Of a stretch of DNA of 37,612 nucleotides, positions 23,436 through 32,125 are shown piece after piece. The DNA comes from Gammaproteobacteria bacterium (GTDB lineage Bacteria > Pseudomonadota > Gammaproteobacteria > Ga0077536), in contig JALRCR010000010.1 in the NCBI GenBank assembly GCA_023257255.1, positions 1 through 37,612 of the forward strand. Direction: 5' to 3'. Both the position numbers and the translations under genes were made by a program. Under the pieces are notes generated by a model. The model ran no database searches. It was not told the DNA's origin and worked only from the letters and a program-made list of their open reading frames with translations. Position 1 is the stretch's first letter; each line of letters begins with the position of its first letter.

Positions 23436-24398
23436 CTAGGTCCGCTGCCTGCTTGCGAGCTCAACGCGCACCATTTCCCGCGCCACATCGCGCATCCGGA
23501 AGGCGGCTTGCCAGCTCAGCGTTCGCTCGGCGCGCGCCGGATTACCCTGACTCCATTTCAGGTCGGACGGACGTAGCAGCCTGGTGTCGATGTCCACATG
23601 CCCACGCCAGTCCAGATCCAGACTGGAAAACACTGCCTCGACAAAGGCCTCGAGCGAATTGGCTTCGCCGGTGGCAATGACGAAATCTTGCGGCTCGTCG
23701 GTTTGCAGCATCCGCCACATGGCCTCGACGTACTCTGGCGCCCAGCCCCAATCGCGCACGATATCCAGACGCCCCAGGGCGAGCCGTTGGGTGCTGCCCA
23801 GCGCGATGTCGCAGGCGGCGGCAATGATTTTGCGGGTTACGAAACGGGACGGACGCAAGGGTGATTCGTGATTAAACAAAATACCGTTGCAGGCAAAGAG
23901 CCCATAGGCTTCGCGGTAGTTAGCCACCAGCCAATGCGCAGAGGCCTTGGCCACCGCATAGGGACTCCGCGGTGCAAACGAGGTGCTCTCGTCAGCGGGC
24001 AGGCTCATTTCGCCAAAGCATTCGCTGGAGCTTGCGTGATACAGCCGAGTCGGGCGCTTCAGTAGACGAATGGCCTCCATCAAGTTGAGCGCGCCCAACA
24101 GCATGCTTTCCAGCGTTTCGGCCGGTTGGTCGAAAGACAGACCGACCGAACTCTGTCCAGCAAGAAAGTAGATCTCGTCGGGCTGGCAGTCGTTGACGAC
24201 CGAGAACACGCTGCGGAAATCGTTGGGCGCCATCGAGCGCAGCGTCACTTGCGCGTGGATGCCCAGCTGGTGAAGACCGCTGAAGCTTGCGATCTGGGCA
24301 TCGCGGGAGGTGCCCCAAACTTCATAGCCCTTTTGCAGCAGCAGGCGCGCCAGATAGGTGCCATCCTGTCCGGAAACGCCACAGACCAGCGCTTTCAT
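23436..24398 (-). CDS. GDP-mannose 4,6-dehydratase-like NAD-dependent sugar dehydratase
   Basis: A short-chain dehydrogenase-fold sugar-nucleotide enzyme of 320 residues, somewhat shorter than typical Gmd (about 345-370). The NADP-binding start is KALVCGVSGQDGTYLARLLL, as in Gmd. The SSSECFGE segment and the SPYAVAKASAHW stretch carry the Ser/Tyr-xxx-Lys catalytic set, and NHESPLRPSRFVTRKI corresponds to the Gmd NHESPxRGxxFVTRKI motif with the RGE part changed. It would convert GDP-mannose, or a related NDP-hexose, to a 4-keto-6-deoxy sugar. The true start is the ATG at 24398, overlapping the preceding gene as ATGA, not a further upstream one. No reductase for a GDP-4-keto sugar is obvious beside it. 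Confidence 0.82.
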   Translation of the reverse strand: MKALVCGVSGQDGTYLARLLLQKGYEVWGTSRDAQIASFSGLHQLGIHAQVTLRSMAPNDFRSVFSVVNDCQPDEIYFLAGQSSVGLSFDQPAETLESMLLGALNLMEAIRLLKRPTRLYHASSSECFGEMSLPADESTSFAPRSPYAVAKASAHWLVANYREAYGLFACNGILFNHESPLRPSRFVTRKIIAAACDIALGSTQRLALGRLDIVRDWGWAPEYVEAMWRMLQTDEPQDFVIATGEANSLEAFVEAVFSSLDLDWRGHVDIDTRLLRPSDLKWSQGNPARAERTLSWQAAFRMRDVAREMVRVELASRQRT

Positions 24399-25519
24399 TG
24401 CCGTAACATCGCGTGATAACCCTTTAACGTCTCTTCCGCACACCGCCGCCAGGAGAACTCAGCGCAACGCGCCAGGCCGCGTCGCGTGAGCTCGCGACGC
24501 TCGTCGTCCGAATTGAGCACCCGCTCCAGCGTCTCGCGCAGCGCCTCATCGAAGGCCGGGTCGAAAGAGGCTGCCGCGTAACCCACCACCTCAGGGATCG
24601 AGCTCGTGTTGCTGGCGACTACCGGGCAGGCTACCGACATCGCTTCCAGCGGGGGAATCCCAAAACCTTCGTACATCGACGGAAACACGAAGACCGCTGC
24701 GTGGCGGTAGCATTCCGCCAGCGCCGCATCGCTTCCGTCCAGTTGGCGCACAGCGTCCGCAACCCCCAGTTCCTGGAGGTGCGCAATCTCGTCAGCGCTG
24801 AACTTGCCGCCCCCAAAACAAAGCACCCCGAAATGTTCGCGCAGCCAAGGGGAGGCGGCATAGGCCTTGATCATGCCCCCGAAATTCTTGTAGCCCGGCC
24901 GGCGTCCGACGAACAACAGATACGGCCGGTCACCGCCGAAAAGCCGGCGCCGGAAGTCGACTGGACCCGCAGTCGCCGGCAGGTCCTGCATGGAATCGAA
25001 GCCCAGCAGCGTGACGGATACCCGACTTTCGTCCACCGGGTAGGTCGCGAGAAGGTCCCGTTTAGTGTGCTCGGAAATACAGAAGATGTGGTCGGCTTTC
25101 TGCACCGCCAGACGCTTCATTTTCGCAATGAAGTTGCCGGGCGGAAAATCCTGTGGAAACCGTTCCTGAATCAGGTCGTAAACCGTCACGGCCACCTTGG
25201 CCCGCGCCGGCGACCGAGGAAAGGCGTGGTAGTAGGTCTTGTGGACGATGTCTGGCGCGAGTCGCCGCTGGCTCCGGTCAGCTAGCGCGGCACCTAACAG
25301 ACGGCGCACCAGCGACATGCCGCGCGGGTCGGCCACCCGCTGCCCGATCACCATGCCTGCCGGTAGTTGGTCGAGATAGGCATTGATATGCAGCGGTGCG
25401 GCGACCCTGATTTCTAAATCGCCAAGACGCGGCAGTTCTGCCGCTATCCCGGCGAAGTAACGGGAGATGCCGCCGTAGGCCTGCACGCCGAAAATCTGGC
25501 TGTCGAAACAAATACGCAT
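24395..25519 (-). CDS. Glycosyltransferase family 4 (GT-B fold)
   Basis: A retaining glycosyltransferase of 374 residues that would add one sugar to the O-unit at the cytoplasmic face. The N-terminal Rossmann domain begins MRICFDSQIFGVQAYGGISR. The C-terminal donor-binding domain has LLFVGRRPGYKNF and the GT4 EX7E motif within FPSMYEGFGIPPLEAMS. An upstream in-frame start (25534) is possible, but the ATG at 25519 has GAAGAGAG just before it and the family N-terminus right after. The product's sugar donor cannot be read from the sequence. It ends overlapping the Gmd-like start. Confidence 0.9.
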   Translation of the reverse strand: MRICFDSQIFGVQAYGGISRYFAGIAAELPRLGDLEIRVAAPLHINAYLDQLPAGMVIGQRVADPRGMSLVRRLLGAALADRSQRRLAPDIVHKTYYHAFPRSPARAKVAVTVYDLIQERFPQDFPPGNFIAKMKRLAVQKADHIFCISEHTKRDLLATYPVDESRVSVTLLGFDSMQDLPATAGPVDFRRRLFGGDRPYLLFVGRRPGYKNFGGMIKAYAASPWLREHFGVLCFGGGKFSADEIAHLQELGVADAVRQLDGSDAALAECYRHAAVFVFPSMYEGFGIPPLEAMSVACPVVASNTSSIPEVVGYAAASFDPAFDEALRETLERVLNSDDERRELTRRGLARCAEFSWRRCAEETLKGYHAMLRQ

Positions 25520-25658
25520 CGTCTCTCTTCCCATTGAACATGGGTGTTTACGCCGGCCCTAATTGTGCCCATCAAAGCGGCAAGCGTCTCAATCTGCGCC
25601 CTTGAGTGTTGTGCTTATACCGACGCCCTGGGGTTAATTGGACCCAACCGACGGCCAA

Positions 25659-25675
25659 GAGCCCCCTTAGGGCTC
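25659..25675 (-). other. Hairpin across the stop codon of the GT2 gene
   Basis: GAGCCC and GGGCTC pair around a 5-base loop that holds the TAA stop of the glycosyltransferase 2 gene. No T-run follows, so it is at best a weak attenuator or mRNA-end structure. The rest of the gap before the GT4 gene (25535-25658) shows no gene. Confidence 0.4.
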
Positions 25676-26587
25676 AACCCGCCGAAGATGGCACCAGAGA
25701 GCGTGAAAACTTTTTATCAGGCGCCGCCATAACGTCAGAGCAAGCAGTCGCCCGCAAACTGCGACGAAAAGCAAACTCCCCCAGAACATCCTTTCCGTCT
25801 TTCGGCACGCCGCGAAAACGTCCCCTCTCACCATCACATCCCGCGCCACATTCAGCGCCACCGTCAACTCCGGCACAAATGCGTGACGTCTGGGCAAACC
25901 CAGCGTGCGGCAAATTTTTGCGTAACTGGCCGAAGCGCCACCGAGTGCCCGATGCACCGTTACCTCATTCAGGGTTTCTATGTTGCCCTGATAGGCCAAA
26001 CCGCCGACCAGCAGCCAGTCGCCGGCAATTTCGCGCCGGAGAGGGACCTTCCGCAGCTGCGATGTTCGCGTCAACCCGTAGAAAATGCCGTTGTCGGCGA
26101 CCTGCATGTAGTAGGAGAAAACCCGTTGCCACGGCCGGACTGCGCACACCCGAACCGTGCTTCCTACGTCAACCGGGCGCCCGTTTCGGATGTACTGTGG
26201 CCGCCCACCCACCAGACTGGTGTCAGGCGACGCTCTCAGCCGGGACAAGCACTCAGCAACATAGTCAGCGTCTAACCAGTCATCGTCGGAAAGCCACATG
26301 AAGTATTCGCCAGAAGCCAGACGCAGCACTTCGCGAAAATTAGAGATGGGGCCCTGGTTCTGCTGCACACGCTGGAAACGCAGGCGGGGATCCCGCTGCA
26401 TGGCTTGGCGACAAACCAGCTCTGTATCGTCGTTAGAGGCATTATCGGACACGATGACTTCGATTGACCGATAGGATTGGTTCAGCGCAGAGGCAATCGC
26501 GCGCGCCAGCGAGTCGGCCCGGTTGTACGTCGGAATGCCGATCGACACGAGGGGCTGTTGGTCGTCCTTAGCCGTTTCAGTTGTCAT
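25667..26587 (-). CDS. Glycosyltransferase family 2 (GT-A fold)
   Basis: An inverting glycosyltransferase of 306 residues. The N-terminal nucleotide-binding start is PLVSIGIPTYNRADSLARAI, followed by the acidic EVIVSDNASNDDT, and the metal-binding triplet sits in EYFMWLSDDDWLDADYV. No membrane segment is clear at the N-terminus; a hydrophobic stretch near the C-terminus (FVAVCGRLLALTLW) could anchor it at the membrane. It would add a sugar during repeat-unit assembly; the donor is unknown. It lies downstream of the flippase gene with a gap of 106 bases. Confidence 0.9.
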   Translation of the reverse strand: MTTETAKDDQQPLVSIGIPTYNRADSLARAIASALNQSYRSIEVIVSDNASNDDTELVCRQAMQRDPRLRFQRVQQNQGPISNFREVLRLASGEYFMWLSDDDWLDADYVAECLSRLRASPDTSLVGGRPQYIRNGRPVDVGSTVRVCAVRPWQRVFSYYMQVADNGIFYGLTRTSQLRKVPLRREIAGDWLLVGGLAYQGNIETLNEVTVHRALGGASASYAKICRTLGLPRRHAFVPELTVALNVARDVMVRGDVFAACRKTERMFWGSLLFVAVCGRLLALTLWRRLIKSFHALWCHLRRVEP

Positions 26588-26693
26588 CAGAGCACTCCGT
26601 GGACGGTTTTAAACCCGCAGCTTCGGCGCGTGCGGCCTGCACTTCCCAGTGCGGCCTCTGCGCGCAGCGCGCCGGGACAAAGCAAATCGACGT

Positions 26694-28211
26694 TCAGCGA
26701 GGGCTCGCCAAGCGCCCTGTTTTCATCGCCCCTCGCACCATTTCCCTGCCGACAGCTGTGGACCAGACCGTTGCCAGCGTACAGAGCGTGCCCGCGACCA
26801 CCACAAGGGCAAGACTTTCGCCGCGGGGTTCCAGCGCCGTGCCGCGCACCCAAAAGAAAGCTGCGCACATGACCAAGGACCCGGCAAGTAAGGGCAGACC
26901 GATATCAAGCTGATACCAGCGTGCGAGTTCCCCCCTCAGCAGACGTCGATGCATCAATGGGACGCCCACCACGAGGTAGCCCAAATTGAGCACCATCCAC
27001 ACCCATGCCGCGGCCATTGAGCCATGCTGGGAAACGCCCCAATAGGTTGCGGGCACGAGCACCAGGACGGAAATCAGATTCATGTGGACAGCGAAGCGCG
27101 TCCAGCCATACGCCAGCTGCAACGAGTAGGGCAGGTGCATCATGGCGTTGAACAGCGAGCCCAGCGCCAGGATTGACAGCAGCGGCGCGACCTCGGTGGT
27201 CAGCTTGTGATCCCCGGTCCACACGAAAACCACGCGGTCAGCGAAAAAGGCGAGCACCAGCGCGGGGGGAATCGTGACCATGCTCAGTAACTGCGCGTAC
27301 TGATGGTAGTGCGCAGCGACGGTGGATTCGTCCACCTGCGTAACGAGACCCGTAAGGCGGGGGTAAACTGCGGTGAACACCAAACCCGCCAGCGCACACA
27401 GGGTCATGGCGAGAGCGCTGGCTAAGGCGTAACCACCAAACGCGCCCAGAGTGAGCATGCGGGACAACATGAGTTTGTCCACCTGGGTTAGCAGCGTCGC
27501 CAGCGCGGTGATGAGCAGCATGCCGCCGGCGAATTTCCAGATCTTGGCTAGCGCCGCCAGACTGGGTCTGGCGGGTGGGACCACCGTCGGCAAATAAGAG
27601 ATCAAGCGTCCCCGCAACACCGCCGCCTCGACCAGGGTCATCAGGCACTGGTAGAGAAAAAACGCTTCAATGCTTCGTGATATCCAGTGCAGCACGGCCA
27701 GCACCCCGACCGCGCGCACCGTCGCAAAGCCTGCCATGCAGACGTTCAGCCAGACCTGATGTTGCAGGCCATTGATCGCACCTTTGTACAAGCCCGCCAG
27801 CCACCGGAATGCGATCAACCAGGCGATGGTCGTCAAGGCCGTGGTAATCGACGACAGGTTGAGTTGACTTGCTTGCAACCATGAGCCGGCGATCACGCCA
27901 GCGAGCGCCATGAGGCCCAGAGCTATCAGGCCGGCTATCACCAAAAAAACGGTTTCGATCGACGTAAAGATTTCGACGACGTCCCGCGCCTGATGCTGGC
28001 CGGCCGCATAGCGCGCCATTTCTCTGGACAAGGTCGGGGTGAGCCCCATATCGAGCGCCGCCAGCCAGCCCTGCAGGAGCGCGAAAAACCCGATCAGGCC
28101 GTAGGCCTCCATGCCCAAATACTCGATATAGATCGGAATAAAGGCGAGCGAAACAACGGCGACCCAGCCTTGGCCCGCAAAATTGGCGATGAGGTTGTGC
28201 CGCGTACTCAT
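26694..28211 (-). CDS. Oligosaccharide flippase (Wzx/polysaccharide-biosynthesis membrane protein)
   Basis: A 505-residue membrane protein with about 12-14 predicted helices, the layout of Wzx-type flippases that move undecaprenyl-linked repeat units across the inner membrane. It begins STRHNLIANFAGQGWVAVVS and has the GLIGFFALLQGWLAALDMGL segment typical of the MATE-like superfamily. An in-frame TTG at 28307 would lengthen it with sequence that does not look protein-like, so I chose the ATG at 28211. The gene lies between the CmcI-type methyltransferase and GT2 genes. No Wzy polymerase or WaaL-type ligase is recognisable in the window. Confidence 0.9.
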   Translation of the reverse strand: MSTRHNLIANFAGQGWVAVVSLAFIPIYIEYLGMEAYGLIGFFALLQGWLAALDMGLTPTLSREMARYAAGQHQARDVVEIFTSIETVFLVIAGLIALGLMALAGVIAGSWLQASQLNLSSITTALTTIAWLIAFRWLAGLYKGAINGLQHQVWLNVCMAGFATVRAVGVLAVLHWISRSIEAFFLYQCLMTLVEAAVLRGRLISYLPTVVPPARPSLAALAKIWKFAGGMLLITALATLLTQVDKLMLSRMLTLGAFGGYALASALAMTLCALAGLVFTAVYPRLTGLVTQVDESTVAAHYHQYAQLLSMVTIPPALVLAFFADRVVFVWTGDHKLTTEVAPLLSILALGSLFNAMMHLPYSLQLAYGWTRFAVHMNLISVLVLVPATYWGVSQHGSMAAAWVWMVLNLGYLVVGVPLMHRRLLRGELARWYQLDIGLPLLAGSLVMCAAFFWVRGTALEPRGESLALVVVAGTLCTLATVWSTAVGREMVRGAMKTGRLASPR

Positions 28212-28313
28212 GGGCGTTTTGGCGATTGAGCCGGACGAATTTTCAGCGGCACCGCGCAAGGGGCGGGCCGGCAAGGCTCGAGGGCCCCGTCTGGTAAGAC
28301 GCAGCAAAAGAGA

Positions 28314-29066
28314 CTAACGCACACGTTTTAGAAAGCCGTCTGGCGCCACGGTGACCAGCAATTTCTGCGGGATGGCCTGTTCTATTTCGAATTGGGGGTT
28401 CGCGTCCAGAAACTCCCGGACCGCACTCTTAGGGCTATTGCCCGGGCCCCATGGCCGGTCGGGGTAAAGCGTAGCCGGCAGGTCCTCGACAACCGTGTCA
28501 AACACGACGCAGTAGCTCTGTGGGCTGACAAATGGCGCGTAGGCGATGAGTTCTGCCAGCACATGATCGTGCGTGTGATTGCTGTCGAGACAGACCATGA
28601 CGGACTTTTTATGACGGACCACGTCGGCAATCTGACGGACAATTTCCGGGTCGATGCTGGAGCCCTGAATCATGCGAACCCGTCGCGCCATCGGATGGGC
28701 TTCGATCGCAACCCGGTTGTGCTCGCGAATATCGATATCGATTCCGATAACTTCGGCGTCTGCCGGGCCACCGCAGAGCGCGTTCAATTCGAGCATCGAA
28801 GCCGAAAAGATCAGCGATCCCCCGTGGGCGATGCCGGTTTCGATTATCAGATCGGGCTGAACTTTCCACAGCAGTTCCTGCATTGCCACGATGTCCTGCG
28901 GGTACTGGATAATCGGGCGTCCCAACCAGGAGAAATTGTAGGAATACTTGTGGCGGATAGTGTCGGCCATCCAGTCTCTGGAACGTTGCCTGAGTTGGTC
29001 GTCTTCTGCCTGCTTCGCAAGGTTCTGTGCAACTTCTTCAGCGAATTTCCGCGACTGCTCAGTCAT
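28314..29066 (-). CDS. CmcI-type (cephalosporin hydroxylase family) SAM-dependent methyltransferase
   Basis: A 250-residue protein of the family that includes CmcI and rhamnosyl O-methyltransferases. It has an N-terminal helical stretch (1-55), the SAM-binding DLIIETGIAHGGSLIFSAS, the acidic EVIGIDIDIREHNR, and the SVMVCLDSNHTHDHVLAEL segment with putative metal/catalytic residues. Family members methylate sugar hydroxyls; here it probably O-methylates a residue of the surface glycan (inference). It is preceded by a 220-base gap (29067-29286), which contains a GACGCCGGCGTC palindrome but no gene. The flippase start lies 102 bases beyond its stop. Confidence 0.87.
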   Translation of the reverse strand: MTEQSRKFAEEVAQNLAKQAEDDQLRQRSRDWMADTIRHKYSYNFSWLGRPIIQYPQDIVAMQELLWKVQPDLIIETGIAHGGSLIFSASMLELNALCGGPADAEVIGIDIDIREHNRVAIEAHPMARRVRMIQGSSIDPEIVRQIADVVRHKKSVMVCLDSNHTHDHVLAELIAYAPFVSPQSYCVVFDTVVEDLPATLYPDRPWGPGNSPKSAVREFLDANPQFEIEQAIPQKLLVTVAPDGFLKRVR

Positions 29067-29286
29067 GATGCTTGTTCCGAAATAGGGTGATGCACCAGCA
29101 CGGCAACCGCTGCGGCTTGCCCGCTTGCCAAACTGGATGGAGGAAAGTGTTCGGCGCGCGCACTGGTGGGACGGATAGACGGCCGGACGCCGGCGTCTGG
29201 CTCAGTCACCTCGGCCCAGCGTCGCCGTCCAGAGCCGGCGAGCTTGCGCGCCACCTTCGGCCTACAAGGTCCGGACAAGACCAGCG

Positions 29287-30513
29287 TCACAGCACTTCCA
29301 ATGCCGGTACAAACCTCACCAGTCGTCCGCCCCACTCGGCAATGTAGGCAATTTCTACCGCAACTTCCTCTCGCAGGTTCCACGGCAAAATCGCAACATA
29401 GTCTGGTCTTCGCTGACGCAGCCAGACCGGATCACCAACCGGAATCCTGCTTCCGGGCAGGTAGCGTCCCTGCTTCTGGGGGTTCTTGTCGACGACAAAC
29501 TGCAAGAGGTCGGGCTTTACGCCCGCATAGTTCAGCAAGGTGTTGCCCTTGGCTGCCGCGCCATAGCCGGCGACCGTCTTACCAGCCTTGCTGGCCGCCA
29601 GCAGAAACCCGAGGCAAGCGTTTTTAATGCTGTTTGAAAGCGCCTGGAATTGCGCATAAAACGCGCTGCTCTCCAGCCCAAGTGCGCGCTCCCGCGACAG
29701 CATGGCAGCCACCGCTGGCCGCACCGACTGACGGCCGCTCCCGGCGCGCTGCGCGAAGACGCGTAGACTGCCACCATGGGTCATTAGCTCCTCGATATCG
29801 AACACCTGCAGTCCGTTGCGCTCCAGGATGCGCGTTACCGCGAGTGCCGAGAGGTAGGAGAAATGCTCGTGGTACACGGTATCGAACTGACGCTGCGCGA
29901 CGAGTTGTACGAGATGGGGAAACTCGAACGTTACGACGCCCTGTGGTTTCAGCAGCGCGGCGATGCCGGCCACGAAATCGTTGATGTCTGGCACATGCGC
30001 CAGCACGTTGTTGGCGGTAATCAGATCCGCCGAGCCGCCGTTGGCCGCCAGCTGCTCGCCGAGCGCACGGCCCAGAAACTCCTCGATAACCTCGATGCCT
30101 CGGTCACGTGCCGCGCGGGCCGTACTGGCCGTGGGTTCAATGCCCACACAGGGAATTCCACGCTCGCGTACGAACTGCAGCAGATAGCCATCATTGGCAG
30201 CCACCTCGACCACCATCGCGTTGGCGGTCAGGCTGAAACGCTCGACCATGGCCTCGACATAGCGTGCCGCGTGACGCACCCAGGAGCTCGAATACGAGCT
30301 GAAATACACGTAATCCTCGGCGAACAACTCGGCGCGGTCGGCGTAATCGATTGTCTGCACCAGCCAACAGGTCGTACACACCTTGACCTGTAGCGGGTAC
30401 CACTTCTCGGGTCGCCCCAAGGACTCGCTAGTGAGCAAGGCATTGGATGGCGGCGCGCTCCCCAGGTCGAGAAAATCCAGCGCGAGCGGCGTTTTACAGT
30501 GGCGACAGTTCAC
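29287..30513 (-). CDS. NDP-sugar C-methyltransferase (TylC3/TcaB9-like)
   Basis: A three-part C-methyltransferase of 408 residues. The N-terminal zinc-binding part has C3, C6, C46 and C49. The SAM domain has VVEVAANDGYLLQFV (101-115). The catalytic region YHEHFSYL (214-221) provides Tyr/His/Glu residues matching TcaB9-type enzymes. The C-terminal domain has the VAGYGAAAKGNTLL and VVDKNPQKQGRYLPG motifs. These enzymes add a methyl to C3 of a 4-keto-6-deoxy NDP-sugar. It overlaps the RmlC-like gene (ATGA) and is the fourth gene of the CDP-sugar cassette, so CDP-4-keto-6-deoxyglucose, or its epimer, is the likely acceptor. Confidence 0.9.
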   Translation of the reverse strand: MNCRHCKTPLALDFLDLGSAPPSNALLTSESLGRPEKWYPLQVKVCTTCWLVQTIDYADRAELFAEDYVYFSSYSSSWVRHAARYVEAMVERFSLTANAMVVEVAANDGYLLQFVRERGIPCVGIEPTASTARAARDRGIEVIEEFLGRALGEQLAANGGSADLITANNVLAHVPDINDFVAGIAALLKPQGVVTFEFPHLVQLVAQRQFDTVYHEHFSYLSALAVTRILERNGLQVFDIEELMTHGGSLRVFAQRAGSGRQSVRPAVAAMLSRERALGLESSAFYAQFQALSNSIKNACLGFLLAASKAGKTVAGYGAAAKGNTLLNYAGVKPDLLQFVVDKNPQKQGRYLPGSRIPVGDPVWLRQRRPDYVAILPWNLREEVAVEIAYIAEWGGRLVRFVPALEVL

Positions 30514-31070
30514 AATTCAATCCCGACGAAGTCTGGCGTCAGCAACAAGAAGGAGTCGTCTCTTGCCGATCGCTCGGTGATAGCCAGCGGCCACGGTATG
30601 GCGAGGCGCGGGTCGGTTGCGGCCAGCCCGCCTTCAGCGTGCGCCGCATAGGGCGCGCTGTGCAGATAGAGCAGCTCGCACTCCGCGCTGAGCGTCTGAA
30701 AGCCGTGCGCAAAGCCGGCGGGGATTAGCAAAGCCCGCAGATTGTCTGCCGACAGCCGCTCGGCATGCCATTGCAGGAAAGTGGGCGAGCCCCGCCGCAA
30801 ATCGACCGCCACGTCGAAAATCTCGCCCTTCAGGCAACTCACCAGCTTGTACTCCGCGTGCGGTGGCTGCTGAAAGTGCAGGCCCCGCACTGCGCCGCGG
30901 GCGGCGGTAAAAGTATGGTTAATCTGGGCCACGGGCCCGGGCCAGCCGAAGGCGCGCATGTCCTCAGCGCAGAACAATCTGGACAGAAACCCGCGACTGT
31001 CACTGTAGCGCTGCCGCTGAAGGGTGATCAGGCCAGACAACGGCGTAACACCCGGCGCGAAGCGGCTCAT
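30510..31070 (-). CDS. rfbC: RmlC-like NDP-4-keto-6-deoxyhexose epimerase
   Basis: A cupin-fold epimerase of 186 residues, the usual RmlC size. H65 in RGLHFQQPP and K75 in EYKLVSCLKG are in place, as are the substrate loop GEIFDVAVDLRRGSP and the FAHGFQTLS turn. The C-terminal motif is divergent: it reads HSAPYAAHAEGG, then TDPRLAIPW, lacking the usual W-x-DP start. It lies in a CDP-glucose cassette with no dTDP-sugar genes (rmlA, rmlB, rmlD) nearby, so it probably epimerises C3, C5 or both of CDP-4-keto-6-deoxyglucose, not dTDP-rhamnose precursor. The gene symbol indicates family only. It overlaps its neighbours on both sides. Confidence 0.85.
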   Translation of the reverse strand: MSRFAPGVTPLSGLITLQRQRYSDSRGFLSRLFCAEDMRAFGWPGPVAQINHTFTAARGAVRGLHFQQPPHAEYKLVSCLKGEIFDVAVDLRRGSPTFLQWHAERLSADNLRALLIPAGFAHGFQTLSAECELLYLHSAPYAAHAEGGLAATDPRLAIPWPLAITERSARDDSFLLLTPDFVGIEL

Positions 31071-32125
31071 TTGACTGCGCCGTAGGCGTGAAGGTCAGCC
31101 TCGCACAAGGCGCGCGCGCAGGCGCCCTCCGCAAAAGCCCGGTACCAGCGAATAGTTCTGCCAATCGCCTGCTCCAGACTCCATCGGCTTTCAAGCCCTA
31201 GTTCGCGGCGGGCGCGGGTAGGGTCCAGCGCGAGCCACTGTGCCTCGTGCGGGTCGCTGGCGCTCGGGGCGTAGACGACGTCGGCTTTTCCATAGGTCTC
31301 AGCGCACAGGTCGACCACCGTGCGCACCGATGCCGCCTGATCCGCTGCAGGTCCAAAATTGTAGGCGTCGGCAAGGCTTGGGCGGGCGGCCATTTGCTCG
31401 GCGAGCAGCAGGTAGCCGCGCACCGGCTCCAGCACGTGCTGCCAGGGACGCAGTGCCTCCGGCTTGCGGATTTTCAGCGCTTCGCCCGCGACCCAGGCTT
31501 TGATGGCATCAGGGATCAGGCGGTCCTCGGCCCAGTCGCCGCCGCCAATTACGTTCCCAGCCCGCGCGGTAGCGACGGCCATTCCCTGCTCGCGCAGAAA
31601 CGAATCCCGATAGCAGGCAACCACAATTTCGCACGCGGCTTTGCTCGCGCTGTAGGGATCATGGCCGCCCAGTGGGTCGATTTCCCTGAAGGGCGCGTGA
31701 GGCGCTTCGTCGTTGCGATAGACCTTGTCGCTGGTCACCACCACCACAGCTCGCGCCGAGGGCGTCCGACGCAGCGCCTCCAGCAGATGCACCGTGCCCA
31801 TGACGTTGGTATCAAAGGTCTGGACCGGCTCGCGATAACTCGACCGCACCAGGGCCTGCGCGGCCAGATGAAACACGATTTCCGGCTCATTCGCCGCTAC
31901 CATCTCGCTGAGGGCGGCAGCGTCGCGAATGTCGCAGATATGACTTGCAAGCAGTTCCTGAAGCCGGGCCGCCCCGAACAGGCTGGGCGTCGTAACCGGC
32001 GGCAGCGCGATACCGGTGACCCTTGCGCCCAGCATCCGGAGCCACTGAACGAGCCATGCGCCCTTGAAGCCGGTATGGCCGGTCACCAGCACACGCCGCC
32101 CGCGCCAAAACGCGGCGGTGGGCAT
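31067..32125 (-). CDS. rfbG: CDP-glucose 4,6-dehydratase
   Basis: An NAD-dependent sugar-nucleotide dehydratase of 352 residues that converts CDP-glucose to CDP-4-keto-6-deoxyglucose. The NAD-binding start is RVLVTGHTGFKGAWLVQWL, the wording typical of RfbG. VVVTSDKVYRN and the DPYSASKAACE segment carry the catalytic Thr/Tyr-xxx-Lys set, and ARAGNVIGGGDWAEDRLIPD follows, also a hallmark. I chose the ATG at 32125, which shares one base with the rfbF stop (TGATG), over a start 13 codons upstream inside rfbF. It overlaps the RmlC-like gene by ATGA. Confidence 0.95.
   Translation of the reverse strand: MPTAAFWRGRRVLVTGHTGFKGAWLVQWLRMLGARVTGIALPPVTTPSLFGAARLQELLASHICDIRDAAALSEMVAANEPEIVFHLAAQALVRSSYREPVQTFDTNVMGTVHLLEALRRTPSARAVVVVTSDKVYRNDEAPHAPFREIDPLGGHDPYSASKAACEIVVACYRDSFLREQGMAVATARAGNVIGGGDWAEDRLIPDAIKAWVAGEALKIRKPEALRPWQHVLEPVRGYLLLAEQMAARPSLADAYNFGPAADQAASVRTVVDLCAETYGKADVVYAPSASDPHEAQWLALDPTRARRELGLESRWSLEQAIGRTIRWYRAFAEGACARALCEADLHAYGAVK

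Noticed and set aside
28212-28307. A TTG start that would lengthen the flippase by 32 residues
   Set aside because: The added sequence is Arg/Ala-rich and lies before the conserved N-terminus; the ATG at 28211 is a better fit.
29186-29197. A 12-bp palindrome (GACGCCGGCGTC) in the gap before the CmcI-type gene
   Set aside because: It is short for a palindrome in a GC-rich genome and is not followed by a T-run, so I do not call it an operator or terminator.
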